The notes under the pieces: model-generated
The model's database searches: none
Told to the model about the DNA's origin: nothing
The model's input: only the letters and a program-made list of their open reading frames with translations
Shown: positions 26,183 through 36,055 of the stretch, piece after piece
Numbering within the stretch: the first letter of the stretch is position 1
Layout of the letters: every line of letters begins with the position of its first letter
Made by a program: the position numbers and the translations under genes
NCBI GenBank assembly: GCA_018061965.1
Contig: JAGOTG010000010.1
Location: 1 to 46,457, forward strand
Origin: Legionellaceae bacterium
Lineage (GTDB): Bacteria > Pseudomonadota > Gammaproteobacteria > Legionellales > Legionellaceae
Direction of reading: 5' to 3'
Length of the DNA: 46,457 nucleotides

Positions 26183-26560
26183 TCAAGCAACCATTTCAAG
26201 TAATTGATAGCCAACAATCGCTGACAATACCAATACACCAGAAATTTCTAAAAACTTCACAATGAACTGTTCCAAATGCTCATAATAAATATGGTCATTG
26301 GCAGAATCATCAGAAGAAGTAAGCTGCAGTTTTTCCTCGACTAAAGGATGAGAGAATGCAGGTGCTTCGCCATAAAATCCTGCCCACCATCCTTCGATCC
26401 AGTGGTCGCTTTCTACAGATCCTAAATTAAAAGGATTAGCTTCTTCAGCCAATTCGGCACTGGCACATTCATAACCATACCAATAAGACTCTTCAATACT
26501 GGGATGATTAATATTGAATCGCAATTGAATATCAGGTAACACTCTCATTATATCGTCCAT
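26183..26560 (-). CDS. RMF-like domain protein with a C-terminal membrane anchor
   Basis: The 125-aa protein (ATG 26560, GGGG seven bases upstream) carries a segment at residues ~26-62 with the pattern of ribosome modulation factor: YWYGYECASAELAEEANPF, then DHWIEGWWAGF (G-x-A repeats, NPF/NPY, W-x-x-GW). RMF dimerises ribosomes in stationary phase. Unlike RMF (~55 aa), this protein has an acidic linker and a hydrophobic segment at ~104-124 (FLEISGVLVLSAIVGYQLL), which would tether it to a membrane. The RMF relationship is a pattern judgement, not a search result. Confidence 0.6.
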   Translation of the reverse strand: MDDIMRVLPDIQLRFNINHPSIEESYWYGYECASAELAEEANPFNLGSVESDHWIEGWWAGFYGEAPAFSHPLVEEKLQLTSSDDSANDHIYYEHLEQFIVKFLEISGVLVLSAIVGYQLLEMVA

Positions 26561-26646
26561 TTTATAACCCCTATCCGGTTTGGTTTTATTGTTCGTCCAT
26601 GAGTACACATTGTCGTCCTAAGAACACAACGACAAGGGAAAGTCAT

Positions 26647-26675
26647 ACTATAAAAAAATTACTATTTTTGGTAAA
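26647..26675 (-). promoter_or_regulatory. Putative promoter of the RMF-like gene
   Basis: On the minus strand TTTACC (26675-26670) and TATAGT (26652-26647) are 17 bases apart, giving a transcription start near 26640 and a leader of about 80 bases before ATG 26560. Confidence 0.4.
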
Positions 26676-27179
26676 TTTTTAACTGTATATATTGGGTATA
26701 GAATACAAATGATCTTTTGTCCAATTTTATGAAATATCCGAATAGGACATTTATAAATTGCCGTTACAATGACAGGACTCTTTTTGTTCTTATTTTTAGT
26801 CATTTGATATAACCATAGAATATTGGACTTAATTTAAATCAAAGTGAGTTATTGTGGATAGCAAACAGGAAGTGCACAAAATGATAAATTCGTATGAAGG
26901 CGAACTGATTCATGCACTGGATTTGGGCGCTAGGGAACCAGAGTTTGTGAGATGTATTTAAACAAGAAACCGGTCACGTTGATAAAGCCACGATAAAATA
27001 ACTTCCTATTCTGGTGCAAAACCGAATATTGGATTGGCACGTTCGGATCTGTATAAAAATCGAGGTGTAGATGCAGCAGTACATGATCGAGTAAATTGCC
27101 CTTCAGTTTATTACAGATCCGTACGTGAATGATTCATTCGTGAAAGGTATACCGTGCAATAAGCAGGAAACTCACATAG

Positions 27180-27199
27180 TTATCCACAGAATCTGTGGA
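27180..27199 (+). promoter_or_regulatory. DnaA-box consensus inside a palindrome
   Basis: TTATCCACA (27180-27188) is a perfect DnaA-box consensus. It overlaps the inverted repeat TCCACAG-AAT-CTGTGGA (27183-27199). No cluster of further boxes or replication genes was seen, so this is more likely a regulatory site or chance than an origin. Confidence 0.4.
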
Positions 27200-27210
27200 C
27201 TAATTGTCGG

Positions 27211-27221
27211 TGTCGCGAAAT
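27211..27221 (+). repeat. 11-bp direct repeat flanking the kinase gene, copy 1
   Basis: TGTCGCGAAAT at 27211-27221 is repeated exactly at 28791-28801. The copies lie 37 bases past the stop codon and 71 bases before the start of the kinase gene, on either side of it. Confidence 0.5.
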
Positions 27222-27258
27222 AGCATTATCGATAAGCTACCAACCATGATTTGCTGCA

Positions 27259-28719
27259 TTAGCGCTCCATTCTCGTTTGAATTATTGATGAGGCACTCAA
27301 TACAAGCTCATTTTGATTAACTGGATTGTATCGAGGTGCAACAGTGGATGACCCAAAAAATCCACAACAACTCAATAATTTAACGGCCATCATGCAAGGA
27401 CAACAACCACTCCTAGAGCAACAAGAAGTGCATCGGTCTCCAGCATCCGTATCAGGTAAATCTTCATTGTCTTCTTCGGTAAGGTGAGGAGCCATCTCAA
27501 GAGTTTGGCTATCTGCACCGCGTACAAGCTCTTCATTTATACGGTTTATTGATGGGCGCATACTTGGCATGCTGTGGCGCATTTCTTTCGCTAGAGTATA
27601 TAATGGAGAACTGGTTTCTAATTGCAAGTCATATAGTAAAACTATGCCCAACGCATAGATATCGCTTGATTCAGAAAATAAATTTTTGTAATTAGATTTA
27701 AGCGTATTACAATAAGTAGGCAAATCAACCTCTATGTTTTCTAATTGCCGCTCCCAATCTTGTGGCGTCTTAAAAAACTCAGGAGCCATATATCCTGGCG
27801 TCCCGTTCCCCATTGTGCACGGAGTTCCTGAGTCAAAGGCCTCATCCCAATCTATAAATACAACATCAAAATTCAATCCTTCTGCGCGATTTATTTTCAC
27901 ACAAATATTTGCTGCTTTAATATCAGTATGCACGATCCCTTTTTCATTAACCTGAACTAAATATTGCTTTAAAATTTCTCTGGCAAGTAATTCTATTTCG
28001 ATTGATGTCAGCTCATCTATATGGGTTACCATAAATTCGTCGAGATTTTCACCAGAATCTCGCGTGATATCAATTCTCTTTGTTTGACAACTCCGATAGA
28101 GAAATGTTCGTCTAAAAACAGGAGGTCCCATATAAAGTTGCGGGGCGTATTGCTCCGCATTGTTAGACAAAGATACCCCTCCTTCTACTAATGCGTAGTG
28201 ACTTTTTAAGTAAAAGACATGGTTTTCAATATCTACTGCGTATTTAACGGTTTTTTTGAACAAGCTCATATTCGAAACATTAAGAACATAATCAGGCTTC
28301 CCTAGCGCCCGCACCCAACCTGCTCTGTATGCTACAATAAATTCATCCTCAAGGTCATCGTCTTCATCTAGGTCACAATAGCGTTCGAAATTAGCAGGCA
28401 ATTTTTTAGGTAAATCATCTTTGTTTTGATGAAAATAGATTTTGCCATGAATCATGGTTGCAGAATGTGTCGCGGGATCATCTAAAAAAATGGTTGTTAT
28501 TGCTATATAGCGTGTTTCACCATGCACTCCAGAAGGAATGATATAACGTCTGGGTATTAGGTGACCATCTTCATCAGAGCGTTTTGCACGCGATACTTTC
28601 GAACCATCAGGTAGAAACCCGCCAAGGGATGCTAGAACTTCGTCGCTTATATAGCGCTCTGGATGATTAAAAAAATCCTGTATAGCTGTTTTTTCCTCTT
28701 CAGATATAACGATAGGCAT
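27259..28719 (-). CDS. Eukaryotic-like Ser/Thr protein kinase with Cys-rich C-terminus; candidate effector
   Basis: The 486-aa protein has a recognisable kinase C-lobe. The catalytic loop is IVHTDIKAANICVK (Asp266, Lys268, Asn271), the metal-binding motif is IDWDEA (Asp290, DWD in place of DFG), and the activation loop ends GTPGYMAPEFF. SDIYALGIVLLYDLQ is helix F and SMRPSINRINEEL the end of the domain. The N-lobe (~50-230) is divergent; I could not place the glycine loop or VAIK lysine with confidence. After an acidic linker comes a Cys cluster (~425-460: CTSCCSRSGCCPCMM, LLSCCGFFG), which might bind metal or be lipidated in a host cell. No membrane anchor of the bacterial PknB type is present. 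Confidence 0.8.
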   Translation of the reverse strand: MPIVISEEEKTAIQDFFNHPERYISDEVLASLGGFLPDGSKVSRAKRSDEDGHLIPRRYIIPSGVHGETRYIAITTIFLDDPATHSATMIHGKIYFHQNKDDLPKKLPANFERYCDLDEDDDLEDEFIVAYRAGWVRALGKPDYVLNVSNMSLFKKTVKYAVDIENHVFYLKSHYALVEGGVSLSNNAEQYAPQLYMGPPVFRRTFLYRSCQTKRIDITRDSGENLDEFMVTHIDELTSIEIELLAREILKQYLVQVNEKGIVHTDIKAANICVKINRAEGLNFDVVFIDWDEAFDSGTPCTMGNGTPGYMAPEFFKTPQDWERQLENIEVDLPTYCNTLKSNYKNLFSESSDIYALGIVLLYDLQLETSSPLYTLAKEMRHSMPSMRPSINRINEELVRGADSQTLEMAPHLTEEDNEDLPDTDAGDRCTSCCSRSGCCPCMMAVKLLSCCGFFGSSTVAPRYNPVNQNELVLSASSIIQTRMER

Positions 28720-28790
28720 AATACACTACAATCCAATGACTCAAAAAAAACACAGTGTATCAATAATAAACCCAACTATAAAGATAGCAC

Positions 28791-28801
28791 TGTCGCGAAA
28801 T
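28791..28801 (+). repeat. 11-bp direct repeat flanking the kinase gene, copy 2
   Basis: Exact second copy of TGTCGCGAAAT (first at 27211-27221), located between the kinase start and the pdxH stop codon. Confidence 0.5.
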
Positions 28802-28840
28802 GATTTTTGATTTAACTATTCTGGATAAAATACTTAAACT

Positions 28841-29497
28841 TTACGGTGCCAATCGATGCATAGTCCATTGTTCTTTCTGTCGAATATACTGAATACGATC
28901 ATGTAAGCGATTGTCGCGTCCTTGCCAAAACTCTATTTGACTAGGAACTACCGCGTAGCCACCCCAAGATTCAGGACGAATGATGTCTGTGTTTTGATAC
29001 TCAGTACTTACACGATGATAGGCAGCTATTAGTGCTTCTTGGTTAGGAATTACCTGGCTTTGATGGGAAGCAATGCTACTAAATTGGCTTTCCAGCGGGC
29101 GGGAATGAAAATACTCGTCCGATTGCTCAGCATTGACTCGATGTGCTTTACCTCGTACGCGCACTTGTCGGGACAACTGTGGCCAATAAAAACTCAAAGC
29201 CACCCAAGGATTCGCCTCGATTTGCAGACCTTTTGTACTACTATAATGGGTGTAAAATACAAACGCACCCTCTGCTAATTCTTTTAATAACACCACTCTA
29301 GAATCAGGTTGGTTATTCTGATCGACCGTGGAAAGCACCATGGCATTATAGGTTGTTGGTTCTGTCTGCGCATACCCATCAAACCAACATTTGAATTGCT
29401 CAATCGGATTCGGGTCCATATCTGATTCGAGCAGCGATACGTCACCATACTCTTCTCGAGTTTGCGGGAGCGTATCAATTGATTTGTAAGCACACAT
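28841..29497 (-). CDS. pdxH: Pyridoxamine 5'-phosphate oxidase
   Basis: PdxH oxidises pyridoxine or pyridoxamine 5'-phosphate to pyridoxal 5'-phosphate with FMN. The 218-aa protein (E. coli 218) has the FMN-binding stretch RVVLLKELAEGAFVFYTHY, the SRQVRVRGKAHRV motif, and the C-terminal dimer/active-site region PESWGGYAVVPSQIEFWQG, RLHDR and RLAP at the extreme terminus. GGGTGAG lies before ATG 29497. It stands alone, separated from sucD by two short repeats. Confidence 0.95.
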   Translation of the reverse strand: MCAYKSIDTLPQTREEYGDVSLLESDMDPNPIEQFKCWFDGYAQTEPTTYNAMVLSTVDQNNQPDSRVVLLKELAEGAFVFYTHYSSTKGLQIEANPWVALSFYWPQLSRQVRVRGKAHRVNAEQSDEYFHSRPLESQFSSIASHQSQVIPNQEALIAAYHRVSTEYQNTDIIRPESWGGYAVVPSQIEFWQGRDNRLHDRIQYIRQKEQWTMHRLAP

Positions 29498-29522
29498 TTT
29501 ATCTCACCCTCTAAAGGCATTA

Positions 29523-29556
29523 AGACACTGGATTGCTTCGCTACGCTCGCAACGAC
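29523..29556. repeat. 34-bp dispersed repeat, copy 1
   Basis: AGACACTGGATTGCTTCGCT followed by ACGCTCGCAACGAC. A near-identical unit lies at 29588-29621 in the same orientation; together they fill the gap between pdxH and sucD. Confidence 0.8.
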
Positions 29557-29587
29557 GGTACAGAAAAAAGCAAACCAGCGACTTAAA

Positions 29588-29621
29588 AGACACTGGATTG
29601 CTTCTGTACGCTCGCAATGAC
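29588..29621. repeat. 34-bp dispersed repeat, copy 2
   Basis: AGACACTGGATTGCTTCTGT followed by ACGCTCGCAATGAC, differing from copy 1 at three positions, seven bases past the sucD stop codon. Both copies contain the ACGCTCGCAA-GAC motif of a common bacterial extragenic element. Confidence 0.8.
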
Positions 29622-29628
29622 AAGGATC

Positions 29629-30504
29629 TTACCAGTTCATCCGTTTTGCAACAGCATCGCCTAGTTCAGCAGGAGAATTAACCGTCATGACACCAGCAGC
29701 TTGAAGTGCAGCAAATTTATCCGCCGCAGTTCCTTTTCCGCCAGAAATGATGGCGCCCGCATGTCCCATACGTTTTCCAGCCGGCGCAGTCACGCCTGCG
29801 ATATAAGCCACTACTGGCTTTGTAACATTCGAACGAATGAATTCGGCCGCTTCTTCCTCTGCAGTCCCACCAATTTCGCCCACCAAAATAATGACTTCGG
29901 TTTGTGAATCTTTTTCAAACAGCCCCAAAATATCGATAAAAGTACTACCAGGAATAGGATCTCCCCCAATTCCCACACAAGTACTTTGTCCAAAACCTTT
30001 ATCAGTCGTTTGCTTGACTGCTTCATAAGTCAACGTACCTGAACGCGATACAATCCCAACCTTACCAGGCAAATGAATTGAACCAGGCATAATCCCAATT
30101 TTACACTGTCCAGGAGTAATAACACCCGGGCAATTCGGTCCTATCAAACGACTTTGTGTATTTTGTTCCAAATACAATTTGACCTGCAACATATCCAAAA
30201 CTGGAATGCCTTCGGTGATACAAACAATCAATTCAATCCCAGCTTCTGCAGCTTCGATAATTGAATCTTTGCAAAACGGTGCAGGCACATAAATCACTGA
30301 AGCCGTAGCTTGCGTCTCTTTCACCGCATCCCGCATGGTATCAAATACTGGCAAAGACAAATGTGTCTGCCCGCCTTTACCAGGCGTCACACCGCCAACC
30401 ATTTTAGTACCATATGCAATGGCTTGCTCAGTGTGGAACGTACCTTGATTTCCAGTAAATCCTTGACAGATCACTCGGGTATTTTTATCGATTAATATAC
30501 TCAT
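29629..30504 (-). CDS. sucD: Succinyl-CoA synthetase, alpha subunit
   Basis: With SucC it converts succinyl-CoA to succinate while making ATP or GTP. The 291-aa protein has the CoA-binding N-terminal domain ([18 protein letters not shown]), the motif NCPGVITPG, and the phosphorylated active-site His248 in [16 protein letters not shown]. It is the last gene of the sdh-suc block and lies 134 bases after sucC because a REP-like element occupies the gap. Confidence 0.97.
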   Translation of the reverse strand: MSILIDKNTRVICQGFTGNQGTFHTEQAIAYGTKMVGGVTPGKGGQTHLSLPVFDTMRDAVKETQATASVIYVPAPFCKDSIIEAAEAGIELIVCITEGIPVLDMLQVKLYLEQNTQSRLIGPNCPGVITPGQCKIGIMPGSIHLPGKVGIVSRSGTLTYEAVKQTTDKGFGQSTCVGIGGDPIPGSTFIDILGLFEKDSQTEVIILVGEIGGTAEEEAAEFIRSNVTKPVVAYIAGVTAPAGKRMGHAGAIISGGKGTAADKFAALQAAGVMTVNSPAELGDAVAKRMNW

Positions 30505-30530
30505 TAAAACCTCTTAATTAAAATAACTCT

Positions 30531-30613
30531 GTCATTCCCGCGTAGGCGGGAATCCATTCTCATATTGGCCAACATGTCGACCAAGTATAGATCCCCGCGT
30601 TCGCAGGGATGAC
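30531..30613. repeat. REP-like element, copy 2, between sucC and sucD
   Basis: It starts GTCATTCCCGCGTAGGCGGG and ends CGCAGGGATGACAT, matching the ends of the element at 16429-16511. Stems GCGGG/CCCGC at both ends would fold in the suc mRNA and could alter sucC/sucD stoichiometry or mRNA decay. Confidence 0.75.
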
Positions 30614-30638
30614 ATGGTGTATTGAACACGATCAGAAC

Positions 30639-31799
30639 TTAAGCTACTGCCGCCACAATTTTTTGCGCCGCATCAGTTAAACCATTCGCAGCAATCACAT
30701 TCAGACCACTATTATTTAAAATATCAGCCCCTAATTTAGCATTATTACCTTCTAAGCGAACGACCACTGGGATTTTTAATTGCACTTCTTTGACCGCAGC
30801 CAAAATACCTTCCGCAATCAAATCACAACGTACAATTCCACCAAAAATATTTACTAAAATACCTTTGACTTTCTCATCAGATAAAATAATCTTGAATGCT
30901 TCGGTCACACGTTCTTTGGTTGCACCACCGCCCACATCTAGGAAGTTTGCTGGCTCACCACCACATAATTTGATCACATCCATGGTGGCCATCGCAAGAC
31001 CGGCACCATTCACCATACAACCGATTTCACCATCCAAAGGAATGTAATTTAATTCGAAATCATGCGCTTTATTCTCACGCTCGTCTTCTTGAGACGCATC
31101 GCGCATTTCTTTTAAAGCTGGCTGTCTATATATCGCATTGTCATCAATGCTAATTTTGGCATCTAGGCAAACTAAAGTACCTGCTTTGGTCACGACTAAT
31201 GGATTGATTTCTAAGAGAGCCAAATCATTTTCCACAAACATCCGTCCCAAACCCGTCATCAATTGCACCAATTGCGTGATTTGAGGGCCGACTAAACCCA
31301 ATTGGAAACCAATTTCTCGACATTGGTATGGCATAATCCCTACCAAGGGATCCATGGTAACCGTCAGAATTTTTTCTGGTGTTTCAGCTGCTACAGTTTC
31401 GATCTCCATACCGCCTTCGGTCGATGCCATAAACACCACACGTCGTTGCGCACGATCAACCACTGCACCAAGATATAATTCGCGAGCAATCTCACTGGTT
31501 TCTTCAATCAACACCACATTGATAGGTTGCCCATTCGCATCAGTCTGATGCGTTACTAATCTTGTTCCAAGGAGCTTTTTGACGTAGTCAGTTAATTCTG
31601 TCTGAGTTTTCACTAATTTAACGCCACCCGCTTTGCCGCGGCCTCCAGCATGTACTTGCGCTTTCACTACCCAAGATGCTGTGGATAATTTTTGACTTAC
31701 TTTGACCGCTTCTTCAGCACTGTTAGCGATATAACCGGTAGGAACCGGTAAATTATATTTGGCCAATAAGGATTTAGCTTGATATTCATGTAAATTCAT
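30639..31799 (-). CDS. sucC: Succinyl-CoA synthetase, beta subunit
   Basis: The nucleotide-binding partner of SucD, 386 aa (E. coli 388). The ATP-grasp domain begins [20 protein letters not shown], with [11 protein letters not shown] as the nucleotide loop and LEINPLVV and DAKISID as metal-binding motifs. The C-terminal domain has [21 protein letters not shown] and [13 protein letters not shown], the last near the SucD interface. It follows sucB after 12 bases. Confidence 0.97.
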   Translation of the reverse strand: MNLHEYQAKSLLAKYNLPVPTGYIANSAEEAVKVSQKLSTASWVVKAQVHAGGRGKAGGVKLVKTQTELTDYVKKLLGTRLVTHQTDANGQPINVVLIEETSEIARELYLGAVVDRAQRRVVFMASTEGGMEIETVAAETPEKILTVTMDPLVGIMPYQCREIGFQLGLVGPQITQLVQLMTGLGRMFVENDLALLEINPLVVTKAGTLVCLDAKISIDDNAIYRQPALKEMRDASQEDERENKAHDFELNYIPLDGEIGCMVNGAGLAMATMDVIKLCGGEPANFLDVGGGATKERVTEAFKIILSDEKVKGILVNIFGGIVRCDLIAEGILAAVKEVQLKIPVVVRLEGNNAKLGADILNNSGLNVIAANGLTDAAQKIVAAVA

Positions 31800-31811
31800 T
31801 CGGTGTCCTAA

Positions 31812-33038
31812 CTAAACATTAAGTAACAAACGCGCGGGATCTTCTAGTAACTCTTTTACGCTTACTAAAAACTGCACTGAATCTTTGCCATCGATCAAGC
31901 GATGATCGTACGACAAAGCCACATACATCATCGGCCGAATAACAATTTGGCCTTTTTCTACAACCGGGCGCTCTTGAATCTTATGCATGCCTAAGATACC
32001 AGTCTGCGGCGGGTTAATAATCGGTGTAGACAGCAACGAACCAAATACCCCACCATTTGTGATGGTAAATGTTCCGCCTTGCAATTCTTCCAAAGTCAAT
32101 TTACCGCTGCGAGCACGCGTCGCACAATCAGAAATAGTATGTTCAATATCCGACAAACTAAGTTGGTCAGCATTGCGCACCACTGGCACCACCAAACCAC
32201 GCTCGGTCGTCACAGCAATACCGATATCGTAATAGTTGTGATAGATGATATCTTGACCATCTACTGACGCATTCACAACGGGGAAACGCTTTAAGGATTC
32301 CACGACTGCCTTGGTGAAAAACGACATAAAACCAAGTTTCACGCCAAATTTCTTTTCAAAGCTGTCTTTGTATTGCGCACGCAAATCCATGACTGCTTGC
32401 AAATTGACTTCATTAAACGTAGTCAACATAGCAGCAGAATGTTGCGCATCTAGCAAACGCTCAGCCACTTTTGCTCGTAAGCGACTCATCGGCACTCGGC
32501 GCTCTTCGCGACTACCTGCAGAGACTTGCATAGGCGCTGTTTTCGCGTCCGCATTGGGAGATTTATCGCGCTGTGATGTGATATAACCCGTCACATCGTC
32601 TTTGGTTACGCGGCCATCTTTCCCTGATCCCTGAATCGCAGTAGGATTGAGATCGTTTGCAGCCATTAAGCGGCGTACGCCAGGACTGGTTGCAGCATCA
32701 GAAGTTGACGCTGATTTTTCAGGCGTTGAATCTGATTTTTTAGACGTTGCAGGTGCTGCTTCTACAGCTGCCGTCGTCGGCGCAGATTTTGCAGCTTGCG
32801 CAGACGTGTCAATTTTAGCTAACAATTGGTCAGAGCTAACCGTTGCACCGGCTTGAAAGAAGATTTCAGTCAACACACCATCTGCTGGCGCAGGCACTTC
32901 CAATACGACTTTGTCTGTTTCCAAATCAACAATATTTTCATCCCGCTTCACAACATCGCCTACTTTTTTATGCCAGGTTGCAATCGTGGCATCTGCCACG
33001 GACTCTGGTAAGGCGGGTACTTTTATTTCAGTTGCCAT
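31812..33038 (-). CDS. sucB: 2-oxoglutarate dehydrogenase E2 (dihydrolipoyl succinyltransferase)
   Basis: E2 moves the succinyl group from E1 to CoA in the 2-oxoglutarate dehydrogenase complex. The 408-aa protein has one lipoyl domain with Lys43 in [11 protein letters not shown], an Ala/Ser/Thr-rich linker (~80-115), the peripheral-subunit-binding domain ([25 protein letters not shown]), and the catalytic core with [16 protein letters not shown]. It lies 11 bases after sucA. Confidence 0.97.
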   Translation of the reverse strand: MATEIKVPALPESVADATIATWHKKVGDVVKRDENIVDLETDKVVLEVPAPADGVLTEIFFQAGATVSSDQLLAKIDTSAQAAKSAPTTAAVEAAPATSKKSDSTPEKSASTSDAATSPGVRRLMAANDLNPTAIQGSGKDGRVTKDDVTGYITSQRDKSPNADAKTAPMQVSAGSREERRVPMSRLRAKVAERLLDAQHSAAMLTTFNEVNLQAVMDLRAQYKDSFEKKFGVKLGFMSFFTKAVVESLKRFPVVNASVDGQDIIYHNYYDIGIAVTTERGLVVPVVRNADQLSLSDIEHTISDCATRARSGKLTLEELQGGTFTITNGGVFGSLLSTPIINPPQTGILGMHKIQERPVVEKGQIVIRPMMYVALSYDHRLIDGKDSVQFLVSVKELLEDPARLLLNV

Positions 33039-33049
33039 AATGATTCCTA

Positions 33050-35842
33050 TTAGGTTAACGCCTGTTTCACCAACACTTCTTGCTGTTCACTGTGTGTCTT
33101 CGCACTACCACCAGCAGGCGCAGCAGCAAATCCACGACCCGCATAAGTCAGTGTTTGATCCGGACGCAGACATTCTTTAAAGTGATGCTGCGATGAAAAC
33201 CAAACACCTTGGTTTTTCGGTTCTTCCTGACACCAAACAATGGTTTTTGCATTAGGATAAGTCTTAAGCACATCCATCAAAGCTTGCGTAGGAAAAGGAT
33301 ACAATTGCTCAATGCGAATGATGGCATGCTGTTGCAAATTTTCTGCGCGTCTATGCTGGAGGAGGTCATAATAAACTTTTCCACAACACAATACCACTGT
33401 CGTGACTTTTGCAGCATCTAATTGATCTTGCTCAGCAATCACCACTTGGAATTTACCTTGCGCCAAGTCTTCTAATGTTGAGACAGCTAATTTGTGGCGT
33501 AAAATACTTTTAGGTGTCATCACGATGAGCGGCTTACGGAATTTTCGCAACACCTGACGACGTAATAAATGGAAAATTTGTGCAGGCGTCGTGGGTGTAC
33601 AGACTTGAATATTTTGTTGCGCACACAATTGCATGAAACGTTCGAGACGCGCAGAAGAGTGTTCCGGCCCCTGCCCTTCATAACCATGTGGTAATAACAT
33701 CACTAAACCACAGAGTCTTCCCCATTTTTGCTCTCCAGAACTGATAAACTGGTCAATCACAACTTGGGCCCCGTTCGCAAAATCACCAAATTGTGCTTCC
33801 CATATTACCAAAGAACTGGGATCGTAAGTGGCATAACCATATTCAAAAGCCAGTACGGCTTCTTCAGATAGAACTGAATCAATGACTGAAAAACTATTGA
33901 CCGAATTGGTAGCAAACTTCTGTAAAGGCGTACATCCTTGACCCGTCTTTTGATCATACAAAACGGCATGGCGATGAGCGAACGTACCACGTCCGCAATC
34001 CTGACCTGACAAACGCACTTCATGACCATCTTGCAAAATAGTCGCGTAAGCCATGGTTTCAGCAAATCCCCAATTCATGGCCAATTCTCCTGCGCCCATT
34101 TTTTGCCGCTCTTCTAATAGGCGCTTGACAACAGGATGCACGACAAAATCTTCAGGTAAGACTAATAATTTCTCAGCAACACTTTGTAGAGTTTTCTTAT
34201 CCACAGCAGTTTTGACTTCGTCTGTCCATTGGGCACCGAAATAAGGGCTCCAATCAGGTGCATGAGGACGTTGATAATTAGTTTGTAAACTCGCTACGAC
34301 TGACTCACCGCTATCTAATGCATCGCGATAGGCATCATTCCAAATTTGCACCTCTTCTGCAGTCACTATTTTTTCTTGCACGAGTTGTGCGGCATACAAT
34401 TCGCGTAATGGCTGAATTTGCTTGATTCGTTGGTACATCATAGGTTGTGTAATAGCCGGTTCATCGGCTTCGTTGTGACCATGACGACGATAGCAGATCA
34501 AATCCACCACCACATCGCGTTTAAAGGCCATCCGAAATGCAAAAGCCAATTGAATGATAAAGACCACTGCTTCCGGATCATCGCCATTCACATGCAAAAT
34601 GGGCGCTTCCACCATTTTGGCAATATCCGTGCAATAATCAGTTGAACGCGCGTCTTGTGGATTACTCGTTGTAAAACCAATTTGGTTATTGATCACGATA
34701 TGCACGGTTCCGCCCGTACAATAGCCAGGTGATTGGGAGAAATTAAAGGTCTCCATCACGACACCTTGACCGGTGAATGCAGCATCGCCGTGCAGCACGA
34801 TAGGCAATACTTTGTTCTTGCTCTCTAAATCATGTAAGCGGCGCATCCGCGAGCGGGAGGAGCCTTCCACCACCGGACTAATGATTTCCAAATGCGAGGG
34901 ATTAAATGCTAATACCACATGCGCCACCGCATCTTCTTGGGTCGACAAATCAGAAGAATAGCCCAGATGATATTTCACATCACCCGTACGTGTCGCATCA
35001 TATTTGCCTTCAAATTCTTGGAATAACGAATCAGGTGTTTTACCTAGAACATTGATTAGTACGTTCAAGCGTCCGCGATGTGCCATGCCAATCACAATTT
35101 CATCAATATGCGCAGCACAGCTGTTCTGAATCAATTCATTCATCAAAGGAATCAGTGCATCACCCCCTTCTAATGAAAAGCGCTTCTGACCCACGTAACG
35201 CGTTCCCAGATATCGTTCCAAACCATCTGCTGCGATCAAATCTTTCAAAATCTTGATTTTTTGTTCTGTTTGAAATTGAGGCCGTCCATGATTTGATTCA
35301 AAATATTGCTGTATCCAAGCAATTTCATCTTGATTACTCAAATGCATGTACTGAATACCAATCGAACCACAATAAGTCGCTTGCAAACTACGCTCGATCT
35401 CTGCCAAAGTTAAAGGTTGTTGAGCCAAATAAGGGCCAGCAGAAAAAACTTGCGAACGATCTGCATCACCCAAATGATAATAATGGGGGTCAAGGCTAGG
35501 ATGTGTACGGCGCGCGGCCATACCCAAAGGATCCAAATTCGCTTGTAGATGACCGTAACTGCGGTACGCTTGAATCAAATCGGTCACCGCTTGTTGTTTA
35601 GGGGCCGATTCTACGCTCATAGTTTTCGGCATGGAGGCTAATTGCAAAAACTGATCTTGAATGTCACGATGAGACAATTCGGGCTGCCCGGATATCTTAG
35701 GTAGCGCATCAAATATGGCACGCCATTCTTCAAGGACGGTACTAGGATCGGACAAATAGTCTTCATACAACGCTTCGACATAAGTGTTACCGCCGGATAA
35801 ATAAGAACTAGCCATTTGCTGCTGTAAGGTACTTAAACTCAT
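33050..35842 (-). CDS. sucA: 2-oxoglutarate dehydrogenase E1
   Basis: E1 decarboxylates 2-oxoglutarate using thiamine diphosphate. The 930-aa length matches E. coli SucA (933). Visible motifs are the N-terminal [18 protein letters not shown] (E2-binding), [15 protein letters not shown], the ThDP site [12 protein letters not shown] followed by [29 protein letters not shown], and [15 protein letters not shown] in the C-terminal half. A 213-base gap with a GC-rich palindromic element separates it from sdhB. Confidence 0.98.
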   Translation of the reverse strand: MSLSTLQQQMASSYLSGGNTYVEALYEDYLSDPSTVLEEWRAIFDALPKISGQPELSHRDIQDQFLQLASMPKTMSVESAPKQQAVTDLIQAYRSYGHLQANLDPLGMAARRTHPSLDPHYYHLGDADRSQVFSAGPYLAQQPLTLAEIERSLQATYCGSIGIQYMHLSNQDEIAWIQQYFESNHGRPQFQTEQKIKILKDLIAADGLERYLGTRYVGQKRFSLEGGDALIPLMNELIQNSCAAHIDEIVIGMAHRGRLNVLINVLGKTPDSLFQEFEGKYDATRTGDVKYHLGYSSDLSTQEDAVAHVVLAFNPSHLEIISPVVEGSSRSRMRRLHDLESKNKVLPIVLHGDAAFTGQGVVMETFNFSQSPGYCTGGTVHIVINNQIGFTTSNPQDARSTDYCTDIAKMVEAPILHVNGDDPEAVVFIIQLAFAFRMAFKRDVVVDLICYRRHGHNEADEPAITQPMMYQRIKQIQPLRELYAAQLVQEKIVTAEEVQIWNDAYRDALDSGESVVASLQTNYQRPHAPDWSPYFGAQWTDEVKTAVDKKTLQSVAEKLLVLPEDFVVHPVVKRLLEERQKMGAGELAMNWGFAETMAYATILQDGHEVRLSGQDCGRGTFAHRHAVLYDQKTGQGCTPLQKFATNSVNSFSVIDSVLSEEAVLAFEYGYATYDPSSLVIWEAQFGDFANGAQVVIDQFISSGEQKWGRLCGLVMLLPHGYEGQGPEHSSARLERFMQLCAQQNIQVCTPTTPAQIFHLLRRQVLRKFRKPLIVMTPKSILRHKLAVSTLEDLAQGKFQVVIAEQDQLDAAKVTTVVLCCGKVYYDLLQHRRAENLQQHAIIRIEQLYPFPTQALMDVLKTYPNAKTIVWCQEEPKNQGVWFSSQHHFKECLRPDQTLTYAGRGFAAAPAGGSAKTHSEQQEVLVKQALT

Positions 35843-35950
35843 CTATGCTTTTCTCCAAGCGAATTGTCAACACATTCAAAAGATATACTGCGCACAGTAT
35901 AAAAAACCCTTGGCAATCCATTGGCCGATAACGAATGATACTTTAATAAC

Positions 35951-36030
35951 CCTACGTCCCGGGGCTTGTCCGCGGGATCCAGAGATCTTGCCACTGCGTT
36001 GGATGCCGCGGACAAGCCGCGGCACGTCGG
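35951..36030. repeat. GC-rich palindromic element between sdhB and sucA
   Basis: CGTCCCGGGGCTTGTCCGCG (from 35955) is the imperfect inverted repeat of the stretch ending GGACAAGCCGCGGCACG (to 36027); about 23 of 27 positions pair, around a ~19-base loop. It is far more GC-rich than its surroundings and resembles dispersed palindromic elements. It could form a strong mRNA hairpin between the sdh and suc parts of the transcript. Confidence 0.75.
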
Positions 36031-36055
36031 CGCCAAACCATGTGAATGATACAAA

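Larger units (their letters stand above)
26609..27258. other. 650-base gap with gene remnants and a DnaA-box-like palindrome
   Basis: No intact gene was seen. On the plus strand, short open stretches run at about 26881-26961 (ATG, MINSYEGELIHALDLGA, after an AGGAAG-like site) and, in shifted frames, about 26980-27132 (SGAKPNIGLARSDLY). They look like pieces of one decayed gene interrupted by stops and frameshifts. The remainder is AT-rich leader for the RMF-like gene plus the palindrome at 27180-27199. Confidence 0.4.

Noticed and set aside
27180..27199. Possible replication origin
   Set aside because: Only one consensus DnaA box was seen, with no dnaA, dnaN or gidA genes and no box cluster nearby.
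35839..36054. 71-codon minus-strand frame between sdhB and sucA
   Set aside because: It is formed by the GC-rich palindromic element; no ribosome binding site or family pattern supports it.
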